Assembly (NCBI GenBank): GCA_963920525.1
Contig: OY986435.1
Span: 170,527,627-170,591,626 of the forward strand
Source of the DNA: Dichetophora obliterata
Taxonomy: Eukaryota; Arthropoda; Insecta; Diptera; Sciomyzidae
Reading direction: 5' to 3'
Length of the DNA stretch: 64,000 nucleotides
Positions 36,310 to 46,738 of this stretch are shown in pieces. The notes under the pieces were generated by a model that was not told the origin of the DNA, did no database searches, and worked only from the letters and a program-made list of their open reading frames with translations. The position numbers and the translations under genes were made by a program. The stretch's first letter is position 1; each line of letters begins with the position of its first letter.

Positions 36310-37600
36310 TATGCAGCAAAGTAGTTTCTTTTTTCCGTAAAGCATAGGTGCACTTTGCATGTCTTACAAACATTTGGAGTTCGATTTTTTGCGAGCGTTT
36401 ACTTTATTTTTCAATTCCATGTTTGGGAGTAGAGATCTTAGGCTGAATTGGTTTTTTCGAAGCAACAGATGTAGATGGAGCTGATCTTTCACGGGATGTA
36501 AAAATACCAATCAAATCTTGATATAAAATTTGTCAACATATGAAAACCTCTGTTGTCCATGCACTTCATAAATACCAAGCCTTAAGAGTGGACTGCAAAA
36601 ATGGCTCCCCTTCTTATATTATTGTCAAATGGTATGTCTTTTGAAAGGTTCTTTCCATTCACTCGGACTGTTCCAAACGCTTTTTCATTCCGCTTGAAAA
36701 GTTCAAGTTGCAATGAAGGCGAATTAAAGAAAATTATTGAAATATACATACTTCACATCCTAAGGTTGCAATTGATTCCGTCAACTCTAAGACAAGTGAC
36801 TCACTTAAGCTGATTAAAATAGATTTCGTTTTTCTACCTTTGTATATTTATATCAAACTGAAAAAAATATCACGTATCCGAATATTCTCTAAACCACATT
36901 TTGAAACCCAATTTTACCGGCTTGTTTTTTATGTATTGTTTTAATACATTATGGCCTTTAAACTTTATCATGTGTTCATCGATTGCTTGGTATTTGGTAT
37001 TATTCATTGAACCGAGTGCAAGAGATAATATTTGCAATAAAAAGTACAGCCATAACTGGTTCAGTTGACCAATAATGCCTTATAGTTGCTAATATATGAT
37101 AGCCCATTTGGTAGTTCATCCCTAAAAAAGATTTAATTTCAGCCCTGTCAATAGCAAACGTTCTTCCATTTTGCTGTGCATACTGAATGGATTTCGAAAT
37201 CAAAATATTAATGTTTCGAACTGGGTGCACTCGTAAAAAATGTTTGCAGGTGTCATTAACGATGAACTTTCGAATGCAAAAATATTAATTTTTATAACAG
37301 TTTTCTTCAAATGTATGTGGAATATACGAATGATGTCTCTATCTGAAATTTTCATTAGGAATTTGGCAGATTCTGAAAAATTTTTAGTGACACAGTTTCC
37401 TCTCTCAATTTGAACAATTTCAACTTCAACATCCATATCTCCATCGATAAAAATTTGATCTTCCTCATCAAGAGCCAGTGCGACCTCTTTCTCGCTATCC
37501 GCAGCCATAAGCAGTTCTAAAATCTCAACCTCTCTTAAATGGAACTCCCTGGTGCCGCAATGCGTCATTTCTATAATAATTTCTGCAAAGCAAAACATTT
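36310..37600 (-). pseudogene. piggyBac-family transposase, degenerate
   Basis: Minus-strand, multi-frame remains of a piggyBac-like (DDE_Tnp_1_7) transposase. In order: an acidic N-terminus with ALDEEDQIFIDGDMDVEVE (about 37478-37420), YAQQNGRTFAIDRAEIKSFL (about 37180-37125), RHYWSTEPVMAVLFIANIIS (about 37075-37030), YQAIDEHMIKFKGHN (about 36990-36950), IKNKPVKLGFKMW (about 36930), EKAFGTVRVNGKNLSKDIPF (about 36690-36635), CMDNRGFHML (about 36560) and a C-terminal RTPNVCKTCKVHLCF cysteine-rich end (about 36385-36340). The order follows the family, but stops and gaps are frequent and the WST..P, DEHM and DN boxes lie in different frames. Terminal repeats were not found. Confidence 0.88.
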
Positions 37601-38874
37601 ACTTGCACGAAATATAATTTTATGGCCTTAAAGTTCGGAATTATAAAATTAACTGAAAAGTTGCACTGGAGGACCATAGGGACCTGTGTCCTATGTGGTT
37701 TTTGCTTAAAGGTCTTACGTATTTTCAAAATTTTCGAGATAAAAACTATTCAAATACAAAATAGACTGACCGATTGAATTCAGAAATAGAAATTTTTAAT
37801 GATAATTAAGCAACAAATACGAGTTATAATGCCACAATGTTCAACTCACAAGAACTCTCGCAACGTGATTTTAGGTACGCTCAAACAGCTGATTTTCAAA
37901 CTTCATATTGTGAAATAAGAAACATTTTTGAGCTTTAGGATAAGTTCTGATGATCAAAAATATTTTGGGACAACAGTATCCCTTGGTCCTGAAAGCGTTA
38001 AAATTAGGAAAATATAAGTCACAGAAGTTGCCGTTCATACTGCGCACAGTGTGTGATTTGATTAATCTAGGAGGACAAAAGTAAAATATAAACAATTGCA
38101 AAAACTAATTCTTTTGTGGGATAACAAATCCATGTCAAAAGTTTAAAAACGATTGCTTTATCCGATATACTTAAAACGGCCGTCGTAAAACGATGCTTGT
38201 TGTGTTTTTTAAAATTATTTCAAACTCCAAGATAGCAGTTTTTTTTTATTAAGTGAGCTGAAGTTAGCTTTATTAAGTTGTTAACTTTTAAACTTATTTT
38301 TTTATGGAAAACCTTTGTGATAGTATAAAGATTAATTTGCAATAAAATTAATTGCTTCATAAATCTAGGTTTCATATAAAACAGCTATGGAAGGGACAAC
38401 ACAAATAAAAAAAACATTGAGTTAGCAATTTGATGGACTGCCAAAAATTTTGTTCGCGTATGTTTGCATACAAATTGAATTTGATGTTAAGTTTTAACCT
38501 CATAGGGCCTAAAATACACTGTAGTGCTCAGTCTTCGTAAGCAGTCAGTTATTCAAAAACACACTGTACCGGTCAGTCTGTGTGAAACCAGTATTCTTTT
38601 GTGTACATGAACTGTGTTTTATTCCATTTGTGTACCCGGTTTCACGCAGATAGATAGTTTATACAAAAATTTAGTTGTTATTTATTGCAAGTTCTTAAAA
38701 TATTTGCACTTTAGGAAGAGGCCTTAATATCTTAAGAATTTTTATATTTTTACAGCTTAAAAAAGCCTGCAAGTTCTTGCAAATAGGTATTGATTGTTAT
38801 AACATGGAAGAAAGTTACGAAATTTTCTGTTGTTCTAATACAATTTAGTGTTTCGAAGTCAAAACTCAAATGCT
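37601..38874 (+). other. slo: slo intron; nothing recognised
   Basis: AT-rich with no coding frame. Related words around CCGGTTTCACGCAGATAG and GGTCAGTCTGTGTGAAACC (38570-38655) form a short imperfect inverted pair. Confidence 0.4.
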
Positions 38875-39320
38875 GTATTTCTTTATTCATTCCAGATGTT
38901 CGTAATGACTGTTTTTATTTCTTTATTCAGTTTTGATTATCCGGAATATTCTTTTTGTATTTCTTTATTCTTACGGAATATTCCGAACGCGTTCTTTTTA
39001 TACTATCAGCTAAGGTAGAATAAAAAGAATATTCCTTGTATGTGAGGTTATATTCGATTGTTTGAAGTAAAAATTCGTTAAATGAAAATGGAAAAATTTT
39101 TTACATTAAATGCTTTAGATTGCTTTGTTGCATTTTTATTTTTTAAATTTTATCTGGTGTATTTGTTGTCTTTAATTAAATACGAAAAATATGTTTCTGG
39201 TTTTAATAAAAACAAAATGTTCTTTCTTTTCCAATACTGTTTCTTTATTCATTCTGTTCTGGATAAACAACAATCTATTCTATTCGTTCTCTCCTTTATC
39301 CGGAATGAATAAAGAAATAC
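38875..39320. mobile_element. MITE with perfect 19-bp terminal inverted repeats
   Basis: GTATTTCTTTATTCATTCC at 38875-38893 is perfectly inverted at 39302-39320. TATTTCTTTATTC recurs internally (about 38919-38931 and 38958-38970), and GGAATATTC-type words recur near 38942 and 38976, giving subterminal repeats. AT-rich, non-coding; the 76-codon frame inside is not convincing. Superfamily unknown. Confidence 0.7.
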
Positions 39321-39344
39321 ACCCAAAGTGTGAATTTTTCTCTT

Positions 39345-39850
39345 TAGGCAACTAGCTGAAACCCGGCGTGTTTCTGTCACGCCCTCTTGTCTAAAACCCA
39401 TTTAAGTGGCGGCCGAAGCTTACTAAGCAGAGTGCGTTGCCCGTAAGCTTAGGAAACGTGGTAGCCTGGGTTCAATTCCCAACTCAACAGAATATTTTTC
39501 AATTGAATACATATTTCTGTTTGGCCGCCCTCAAGCTGTTCGATATCGCAAATTTGGATTGTATAGGAGGTGCTCCCCGGGTCGAACGCCCATAGAATCT
39601 GTGAAACAGCACATGTTACAGCATGTATTGGTCGAAAACCAAATTTCGAGGCAGTGTAACTTACAACTTTAACGCTAATTGCTATTGTAAATTTGGGTTG
39701 TATGACATGTTCCACGCCCCTATTTTATCCATAGCATCCTACCTTGGACTAACATGAATCCATCAAGCTCAAAAGCGTGAAAATCAAACTATCCGTTCTC
39801 GAGTTATGAGTGCACATACGGACGGCTGTCTCTTTTATATATAAAGATTC
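39345..39850 (-). mobile_element. Helentron-like element interrupted by a SINE
   Basis: Read on the minus strand it starts near 39850 with TCTTTATATATAAAAGAGAC and CAGCCGTCCGTATGTGC, the DINE-1-like 5' pattern. It contains units with CGAAATTTGGTTTTCGACC and GCGATATCGAACAGC related to the 10870-11340 repeat. Its 3' end is near 39345 (ACACGCCGGGTTTCAGCTAGT). Sequence 39419-39530 inside it is a SINE head. Confidence 0.65.
39419..39530 (+). mobile_element. tRNA-derived SINE, head-only copy
   Basis: Starts GCGGCCGAAGCTTACTAAGC with a well-kept B box GGGTTCAATTCCC, then AACTCAACAGAAT and ATTTCTGTTTGGCCGCC. It is related to the first about 110 bp of the copies at 18920 and 55780. The 3' body is missing, so it is truncated or represents a shorter subfamily. 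Confidence 0.7.
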
Positions 39851-40294
39851 AATGAAACACCCTGTAACCAAGAGTGTGTTTGAGATAGGCCCCAACTCCA
39901 TAACAATTTTTTTAGGAATGAACCAAGGAATCATATCACAAAAGTTTAGAATTTTGTCCTGCTAGATTGGTCAATTTGTACGCTGTGCGGCGGGTCCTTC
40001 AAATGACAACTAACCTCAGAGAACAAGAAAACGCCAGAGCTACGGAATTAAAGCTGAGCAGAGAAAAAAAAGCACGAAACTCTGGTTTGCTGCACGTCTC
40101 CTCTCGAGGGAAAGAAATCGGGGGAAGTACCTTCTCCATTTTGATTGTAAATGTAAGAAAAAGTGTGCAACTAACAAACTTGAACCGGCCAGGAAGGAAT
40201 TTTTCTATACACTCTGGACGTAGAGTACTTAATCCGAATAAAAAGTTTTTTTGAGTGGTTCAACCGCACAACACCCTCATGCTGTTAGACGTCC
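39851..40294 (+). other. slo: slo intron; nothing recognised
   Basis: A 95-codon open frame at 39967-40254 is somewhat less AT-rich and basic, but shows no known motif. I do not call it a gene. Confidence 0.35.
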
Positions 40295-40452
40295 TAGGTT
40301 GCGGACAAAGTGAACGCCGATTTAGACATTTCAGGCAGGCAGGCAGGCAAATAAAGCCAAGCTAACTTTTATATAGCTTGTTTTCATAGTTTACTTGCGC
40401 TGGTCTGACTACCTGCCTGTCCGCTCCGGCGTTCACTCTGTTTGCAATCCTA
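40295..40452. repeat. Short foldback around GCCTG-rich arms
   Basis: TAGGTTGCGGACAAAGTGAA CGCCG at 40295-40319 matches inverted CGGCGTTCACTCTGTTTGCA ATCCTA near 40428-40453. Inside, CAGGCAGGCAGGCAGGC (about 40331) faces CTACCTGCCTGTCCG. Likely a small MITE. No coding frame. Confidence 0.6.
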
Positions 40453-40881
40453 AAAATGGAACCAAAAACCTAAAGTCGATTACAAACGTGTTCAGATTTC
40501 AAGTAAGAGGTAAAAGCATCTCTGTTTGCAAAACCGTTTTCTTACAAACTTTACAAGTTAAAGATGGGTGCATCTCATTGGCACTAAACAAGGTAAGTGA
40601 GAATTTGAACTTTCAACAATGAGTTTAACTTGCACTTTCATAAACCATTGAAAGACACCTGCATCAGATGTGATACGTACAATATGAAGATTAAAGTATA
40701 CGAAAACGAAGAGGATTAAGAAAATTAGAAGCTGAAAAATAGCGTCACCAAAAAAAAAAAATTCTGAAAAAGCTAGGTACCCAAAAAGCTAAAGAGGATG
40801 AGAGATTATATGATTTGATTAATGGTTTGATCTCTAGAAACCACTGCCATTCCCAGTTTTGACTACGTCTATTGCTTACTA

Positions 40882-41174
40882 CACGGTTAGAAATCTTGTT
40901 TTGGTTTCAAATCAATTATTTGCAAAATACTAAAAAATGGTTTTAATACAGCTTTGGTTTAAAATTTAGTACAAGCTTGGATTAAAATATTACCAAAAAA
41001 GGAAATAAAAAAATAGCAAACACCGCGAGATTCGAACGCACGGCATTCAGTTGGTAAAATCCCCACTCTAACCACTGAGCTATTAGCCTATACATAAAAA
41101 GTGCGATAAACGCTTCTTATAAAAGCAGTAACATTTTAGTGGGACTAAAACTTAGTCCAAGACTTCTAACCGTG
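40882..41174. mobile_element. TA-flanked MITE carrying a tRNA-like core
   Basis: A 293-bp element bounded by TA at 40880-40881 and 41175-41176. Ends are CACGGTTAGAAATCTTG and, inverted from the right, CACGGTTAGAAGTCTTG (16 of 17). Flanks of the core are TTTGGTTTAAAA-type AT-rich sequence. The middle holds a minus-strand tRNA-like sequence (41021-41093). A TA duplication is typical of Tc1/mariner-mobilised MITEs. A second member lies at 45307-45712. Confidence 0.8.
41021..41093 (-). ncRNA. tRNA-like sequence inside a MITE
   Basis: Minus strand reads an A box TAGCTCAGTGGTTAG (41082-41068) and a B box GCGTTCGAATCTCG (41039-41026), spaced as in a tRNA, in a span of about 73 nt. Both pol III boxes are close to consensus. 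The acceptor stem and anticodon loop do not form a convincing tRNA by eye, so this is a tRNA-derived sequence or pseudogene, not a called tRNA. It might still recruit TFIIIC. Confidence 0.65.
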
Positions 41175-42637
41175 TACAAGAGGAACAATTCCTGGCACAT
41201 GTACACTTATAGCTTGGGCTGAAATGAATTTGGGTCTGGTTTTTCATTCATATACTGCTGGGATGAAACCATCGCTTCCCGCGGGTCACAAGAGATCGGT
41301 TCCTGCCTAGTCAAACATCTTGAATTAAAAATAAGCTAATATTGTTTGAAAACCTTCTAAAAATAGTTTTTTAAAAAAGGCTTGCCCTTTTCAGAGGCTT
41401 TTGCAAATTTTATAATCCAAGTCAAAAATCACTTCCTTTTTTTTAACGTAACGTCAGCACATATTTTTGCTTATATCTTTAAGTGCTTAGGGTTTATTTT
41501 TTCATTGGTTTTACTCAATATAGTGCTACTTAATTACTACGAAAAAGTCAAGACTTTTTTAAAAGTTAGATCTTTTCATACTTTTTTTTTAATATGCTTT
41601 CGTACAAATTGTACTCTAAGAAATTGTAAAAACAGTATAAAACATTGAATTGGAGTGGTAACGGAGAATCTTATTTTTCCAAAATAATTTAATTTAACTT
41701 TTACACGAAGAAAATTTGATGAAAATCGATTGGAAAATGACTAAGATATTTGCTTGGAAATTCCAAACTTGAAATTTTAATAGTTTTGTTCTCATTCTGA
41801 GGCAATGCCCTTGCTTCAAGAAAATGCATTGCACTGGGAGAATCTGCAGTTTTTGAGGTATTGCAATAATTTTGATGTCAAAATATTACAAAAAATACAA
41901 TTATTTTCATCAACCAACGACTTTTCATACAAAAATACGCTGTACTGAGAAAATATACAATTTTCGGGATATCGTAAAAATAGCGACAATTTTCAAAATT
42001 TGCAAGAAATTACACTATCACAATATATTTTAAATAAAAAAAATGCAGGTTATCCATAAATGTCTACAATTTCCTCTTACACCATTTTCTTCTATGTCTT
42101 ATAGTTTAGGTTTTGTGTAAGAAATACTCATATTTCAGGCCAAAAGTCACAAAAATATTCGGTTCACTCCTTTTCTGATTATTTTTTTTAAAGATTATAA
42201 AAATTGGTTGGTAAAACAGCCAAAATGATACTTAACTGTTTCGCCTACTCCGATTTCTATATATGTACATAAAAGTAACATTAGTAGGAACAGGTTTATC
42301 TAAAAAAAAATATTGATAGGAAAATATAACACTTCCGACGGTTGTTTCATATTTCTTTGCATTTACTTATTTACAAGTTATTTTTTCTACCCACCCAAGC
42401 ATTATTTTTACTTATATTTAAGCGAATTTTTTTTGAAATTTTAAGGTAGATTGATTTGAGATTAAGTTTTTCGAGGTAAAGCACTTTAGCTCCTTTAGTA
42501 TGTATTGTATTTTTTTCCAATCTTTACCTAGTTATTTACAGACATAAAAACACACATATATATTTATATATATATATATATCAAATGTAAATTTAATTAT
42601 AAAAAACTATGAAAAAAACCCCATGAAAATATAATAG
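41175..42637 (+). other. slo: slo intron upstream of the alternative exons
   Basis: AT-rich intron with no coding frame. A TATATATA microsatellite lies at about 42556-42582, about 55 bp before the first alternative exon. Confidence 0.55.
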
Positions 42638-42743
42638 CAAGGAGCCTGATCTGGAGCTTGAGGGATTACTCAAGCGTCACTACACGACGGTGGCGTTTTT
42701 TCAGGGAACCATGATGAATGCCGTCGACTTGGAACGCGTCAAG
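42638..42743 (+). CDS. slo: slowpoke alternative RCK1 exon, version 1
   Basis: Alternative exon of the BK channel encoding 35 codons after one split base, with [20 protein letters not shown] near its start and DLERVK at its end. It covers the same RCK1 segment as the exon at 44433, with identical length (106 nt), phases and boundaries, so only one of the two can be used per mRNA. Relative to its partner it has LLKRHY for [20 protein letters not shown] for [14 protein letters not shown], and E for P after the first lysine. Acceptor is the AG at 42636-42637 in a purine/AT-rich context with almost no polypyrimidine tract; donor is GTACAC. The weak acceptor fits regulated inclusion. Mutually exclusive exons in slo are established; the role of this particular swap in gating is inference. 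Confidence 0.95.
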
Positions 42744-44432
42744 GTACACAAAATTAAATGCAATACACGTACATTGAAATCTTTCTTTTATGCGAAATTC
42801 ACTAAAAAACAATTGATATTGAATCAATACTTTGCAACTTTACAAAAAAAAAAAAAAAAAAAACGCTTAGGAAAATTTCCATAAACCGTCAACAGCAATT
42901 ATTGCATAAAAACTATTTCATCTGCAAACCAACTCTGATATTTTTATATTCGCTCAACAAATTTACAATCCTGAATGCAATATTTTGGGTTTAATTCTTT
43001 ACAGATTGTTTTTCTTTTGCGTTTGCTTAATAATTTTTTAAATTTATCCTTTGTACAAAAGATCTTAGTTTGGGGTTTTGTTTCGTTTGATCTTTTTTCG
43101 TTTTAGGATACTTCAATTGCATAATTTTGGCTTACATTTTAAAAAACAAAACAATTTTTTAAGACTTGTAGCATTTTTTGAAGTTCTATCATTTATTTAG
43201 TTCTTGCTTCAAAGGAATGCAATTTTTTCGATTTTGTCTTGTTTGATATTTATATATTTCTAAAAATTTATTAATATCCTAAAGTTTTTGTTAAATAAAA
43301 AAAAAATCATAGTCAAACTGTTATATTCAAATACCTACTTATATTAAATTTAAATAGGTACGTAAGTTTCTGAAATGTTTTGATATACATTTTTGTCTGT
43401 AGAGCTAACTAGAGATTTTTTTTTCGTATATTCGTTTATACTATATCTTGATAATTTATAGACATACATATATATTGTATTCGATAAATATTTCTAACTA
43501 AAAATGCACATTTATATCTATCTATAAGCAATTATATACTATGAAAACACAATTTATTTTTATTATAGATACAATATATGTTTATATTATTATTTAAATA
43601 GATATTGTAAAATTAAAACAAAATGTAAAAGTTTTCGATCATGATCTTTTTTGATGTATTTTTGCCAATAATGAGAATTGTTATGTTGTTGTATCGGCGA
43701 GAAGCAGTCTGATCAGTGAGAAATGGATTGGTGCATTTGAGAAAATTCTATACCTCAAGATCGCATAAAAAAATCTCATTACATATAAGAAATAATTTAT
43801 TTTTCTTATTGTTAGACTAACCAAACCTGCCTTTTGAAGAGATTTATTTTAACGAAAATAGCTTTTTTACAGTTTAAGAACGATAAAATGCTTTGAATAT
43901 TCACCCATGCTTTTTCTTCGTTATTTTTAAATACAATGTTAAAAATAGTCGCTCACTGCATCAGTTGTTTTTCGTGCCAGTACTTAAGACATGAATATTG
44001 AATTTAATAATATTTCGGAAAAAATAGTAATGATCATTAATATCTTTAAATTCAATCAATCAATCTACCTACTTTTGCTGATTATTCGGATAAAGTATCG
44101 TCTATCTATCTTTAAGTCAGTCTTTATATCTTTTCTTGTGTTCTGGTTGAATTAATCTTACAACTATTTCAAGGCATTCATTATAATTATTTTTGTTTGT
44201 ATTTTTACTTTTCTTCCTTTTTAAATATTTTTATAAAAAAATAACGACCAAACTTACCATGACTGCTTTTTACAAAAATAAAAAAAAAAAAAATAAACCC
44301 ACCATGACAAACCCTCTACAAATGGTTTCTTCCATTTATATGATTCGGACGTGAACGCATCGTTAATATCTTTTGATATTTCTTAAATGAATTTTAAATT
44401 CGCAAACAACAATTACATTCCAAATACATAAG
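42744..44432 (+). other. slo: Intron between the mutually exclusive slo exons
   Basis: 1,689 bp, very AT-rich, with A-runs at 42845-42863 and 44279-44293. No transposon was recognised here, unlike the flanking 12.4-kb introns, which might reflect constraint. Splicing regulatory sites cannot be named from sequence alone. Confidence 0.55.
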
Positions 44433-44538
44433 TAAACCACCTGACTTGGAACTAGAGGGTTTGTTCAAACGTCACTTTACCACGGTGGAGTTCTTCCAAG
44501 GAACTATAATGAACCCGATTGATCTGCAGCGGGTTAAG
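44433..44538 (+). CDS. slo: slowpoke alternative RCK1 exon, version 2
   Basis: Second, mutually exclusive version of the RCK1 exon of the BK channel. It has one base completing the upstream arginine, then 35 codons starting [20 protein letters not shown] and ending DLQRVK. This version matches the Drosophila isoform I remember best. Acceptor is the AG at 44431-44432, preceded by a mixed AT-rich stretch rather than a strong pyrimidine tract; donor is GTAAAA. It lies 1,689 bases downstream of its partner, so simple steric exclusion between the two splice sites is not a sufficient explanation for exclusivity. Including both exons would keep the frame only if the single leading base were accommodated. 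It is not: the first exon ends in phase 0 and this one starts in phase 2, so double inclusion shifts the frame. Confidence 0.96.
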
Positions 44539-45306
44539 GTAAAAATTTTAACTCTTTTAATTGTTTTTGTTTTCAACGTTTTTCGATTTTCATTTAATGT
44601 ACATTTTGTGTGTGTGTGTATAACAAATAAAAAAAAAAAAATGAAAAATAAAATAGAAACTCAATGTTAACAGCTGTTTTTATGTTCGTCATTTTTAACA
44701 CAAACTCTTTATTTAAAATCACTACATTTATTTGTTTATGAAATAGAGAACAAGAAACAAAAAGTATTTATATATATTTAAGTAAATGATATACAACACA
44801 AAGTGCAACTAACTGCAGTGAATATTAACCTTACAAAAGTTTCATGCATTCTACTAAATGTTGTTGTTTAACTAAGTATTTAACTAATCAATCTTTTGTC
44901 GCTAGTAGCTCAGTTTTGGCATTTCGTAGGGTTTTTGTTAACATAAATATTTTTCTGAGGGTTCAAAGCTAACAAATAATTTTTCTAAATCAGTCATTGT
45001 TTAAATTAAAAAAATTAATAAATCGGTCAACATCATCCAAGAATTTAAGCAAAATTTTCTTGAGGATTTATTCGAAAGTGCATAACAATTATTATTTAAT
45101 TCTCACAAAAAAAAATATGCTCAAAGAATAACGATAAACATTCAACTATTACTATAACTGCGTTTGATTTATGTATATGTGTTTTATTTAAGTGTATTTT
45201 TAGTCCATTCAAGAGCAAAACATTTACTTGCAGTTGAACCAAGAATTTGTTGAGCAAAAGAATAAGATTCAAAAGTGTTTGCTTAGGGTTAAAGTTTATA
45301 TACATA
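44539..45306 (+). other. slo: slo intron after the second alternative exon
   Basis: AT-rich, with a GTGTGTGTGTG run near 44607-44617 followed by an A-run. Nothing else recognised. Confidence 0.5.
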
Positions 45307-45712
45307 CACGGTTAAAAATCTTGGATTAAATTTTCAACTCTTTTGGATTATATATTGAACAACACACAGAAAAGATTACTTTTTAATCCAAGGAAAAGTT
45401 TAAAATATTCTTATCCAAAAAAGATTAGTTTTTAATTCGCAAAAATTTAAAAGAAGCAATATAAATATCAACTTAAGAAAAAATTTCTCTGACCATTCAT
45501 GATTTGAGCACACGTTCTCTGATAAGCGGCTCCATCACATTATCTACTCGTCCAACTCAGTTGTTAACAAGGATTCGCTTACTTTGCATCATTACGAAAG
45601 CGAGACCCAGCTAAATAAAACAAAAGTATTGATTAAAAAATAGTACTCTTTGGATTAATCATTCCTTCAACCAAAGTTTGGCTTAAAAAGTAGTCCAAAA
45701 TTTTTAACCGTG
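45307..45712. mobile_element. TA-flanked MITE, same family as 40882-41174
   Basis: Bounded by TA at 45305-45306 and 45713-45714. Ends are CACGGTTAAAAATCTTGGAT and, inverted, CACGGTTAAAAATTTTGGAC. TTGGATTAAA-like words recur inside. The central 45495-45600 on the minus strand has a weak tRNA-like order (ACGAGTAGATAATG followed by GTGCTCAAATC), too degraded to call. Length is 406 bp. Confidence 0.75.
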
Positions 45713-46738
45713 TACATATCAAAAGAGGCTTATTGCAAGCAAATTGCTTTGTAGTTTTAATATACTGCTTGAATATAAGTTATGTTTATGCATGAGTTGT
45801 TGCTAGTCATTTTCAATTGTTACTGTTCTACATGCTTTATATACATTCTGCTTTTGCTTATTGGGAAGTTTATTGAATGATTTACAATTTTCATGTTCAA
45901 TAGATTTAAAATCCTTTGACTTTGAAGCCTTACAAAAATCTTTATTCACTTTTCCCCACAAAAACCTATTTTTGGTGGCGTATTTTTAATAAAATTAATG
46001 GGTTTTTATCAGTCAACTTCACCCTAATAAAATATATCTCACCGATTTAACAATAAAATTTCAAGAATTAAAGGGTTTAGATTGAAAAGTGGCCAAGTTC
46101 ACTTTCAACTATATTGAGAAAAACACGCAATAGTGATACACGGGAACAGGTGCATTATAATATTTCTATGATATAATAAAGCCATAGTGATAATTGTTAC
46201 AAGGTTGTAATTTTGCACACTCGAAAAATTAAAAACTGTCAGGACAAAAACTTTGCGCAATAAAAAATTGTTTCAAAAAAGTATTTGTCAGAACAACTAA
46301 TTCTTTGTAAAAACAATAAAGTCTTTACGCCAACACTTGCTAAGCTTTTCTGACAACAGTGGCGCTTTCATCGCAACATAGCGTGTATATTTGTTTGCTT
46401 ACAAAAGTTAAAGCATTTTCTCCAAATATATAGTTGTTGTGTCAAAATTTTGTATCTTCAAATTTAATTGAAGAAGGACACTGTTGGGCCAACAGTAAGT
46501 ATTTATGCCAACAACGGAAAATTGTTGATTTATTCGATATTTAAGCATAAAACAGTTTTTATTGCAGCCATTGCGATCACTGCATTTCTACATACCGGGG
46601 ATGTACATATTTTTGTTTTTGACATTCCTTTGGTTTCTGTCTCAAAGAATGCGTGACGCAGTTAAAATTTATTCAGTATTACAAGTTACCGCGTGCAACA
46701 ATGTAAAGTTCAAAACATAGTATTAAATGTAGTAGCAC
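45713..46738 (+). other. slo: slo intron; nothing recognised
   Basis: AT-rich with no credible reading frame. Confidence 0.4.

Noticed and set aside
37561..37700. piggyBac 5' terminal repeat near the transposase remnant
   Set aside because: No TTAA plus CCC end could be paired with one on the other side of the remnant.
39967..40254. 95-codon + strand frame in the slo intron
   Set aside because: No motif, no splice or promoter context, and it lies between transposons; chance remains the simplest explanation.
41021..41093. Functional tRNA gene
   Set aside because: A and B boxes are good, but acceptor and anticodon stems do not pair convincingly by eye, and it is enclosed in a MITE.
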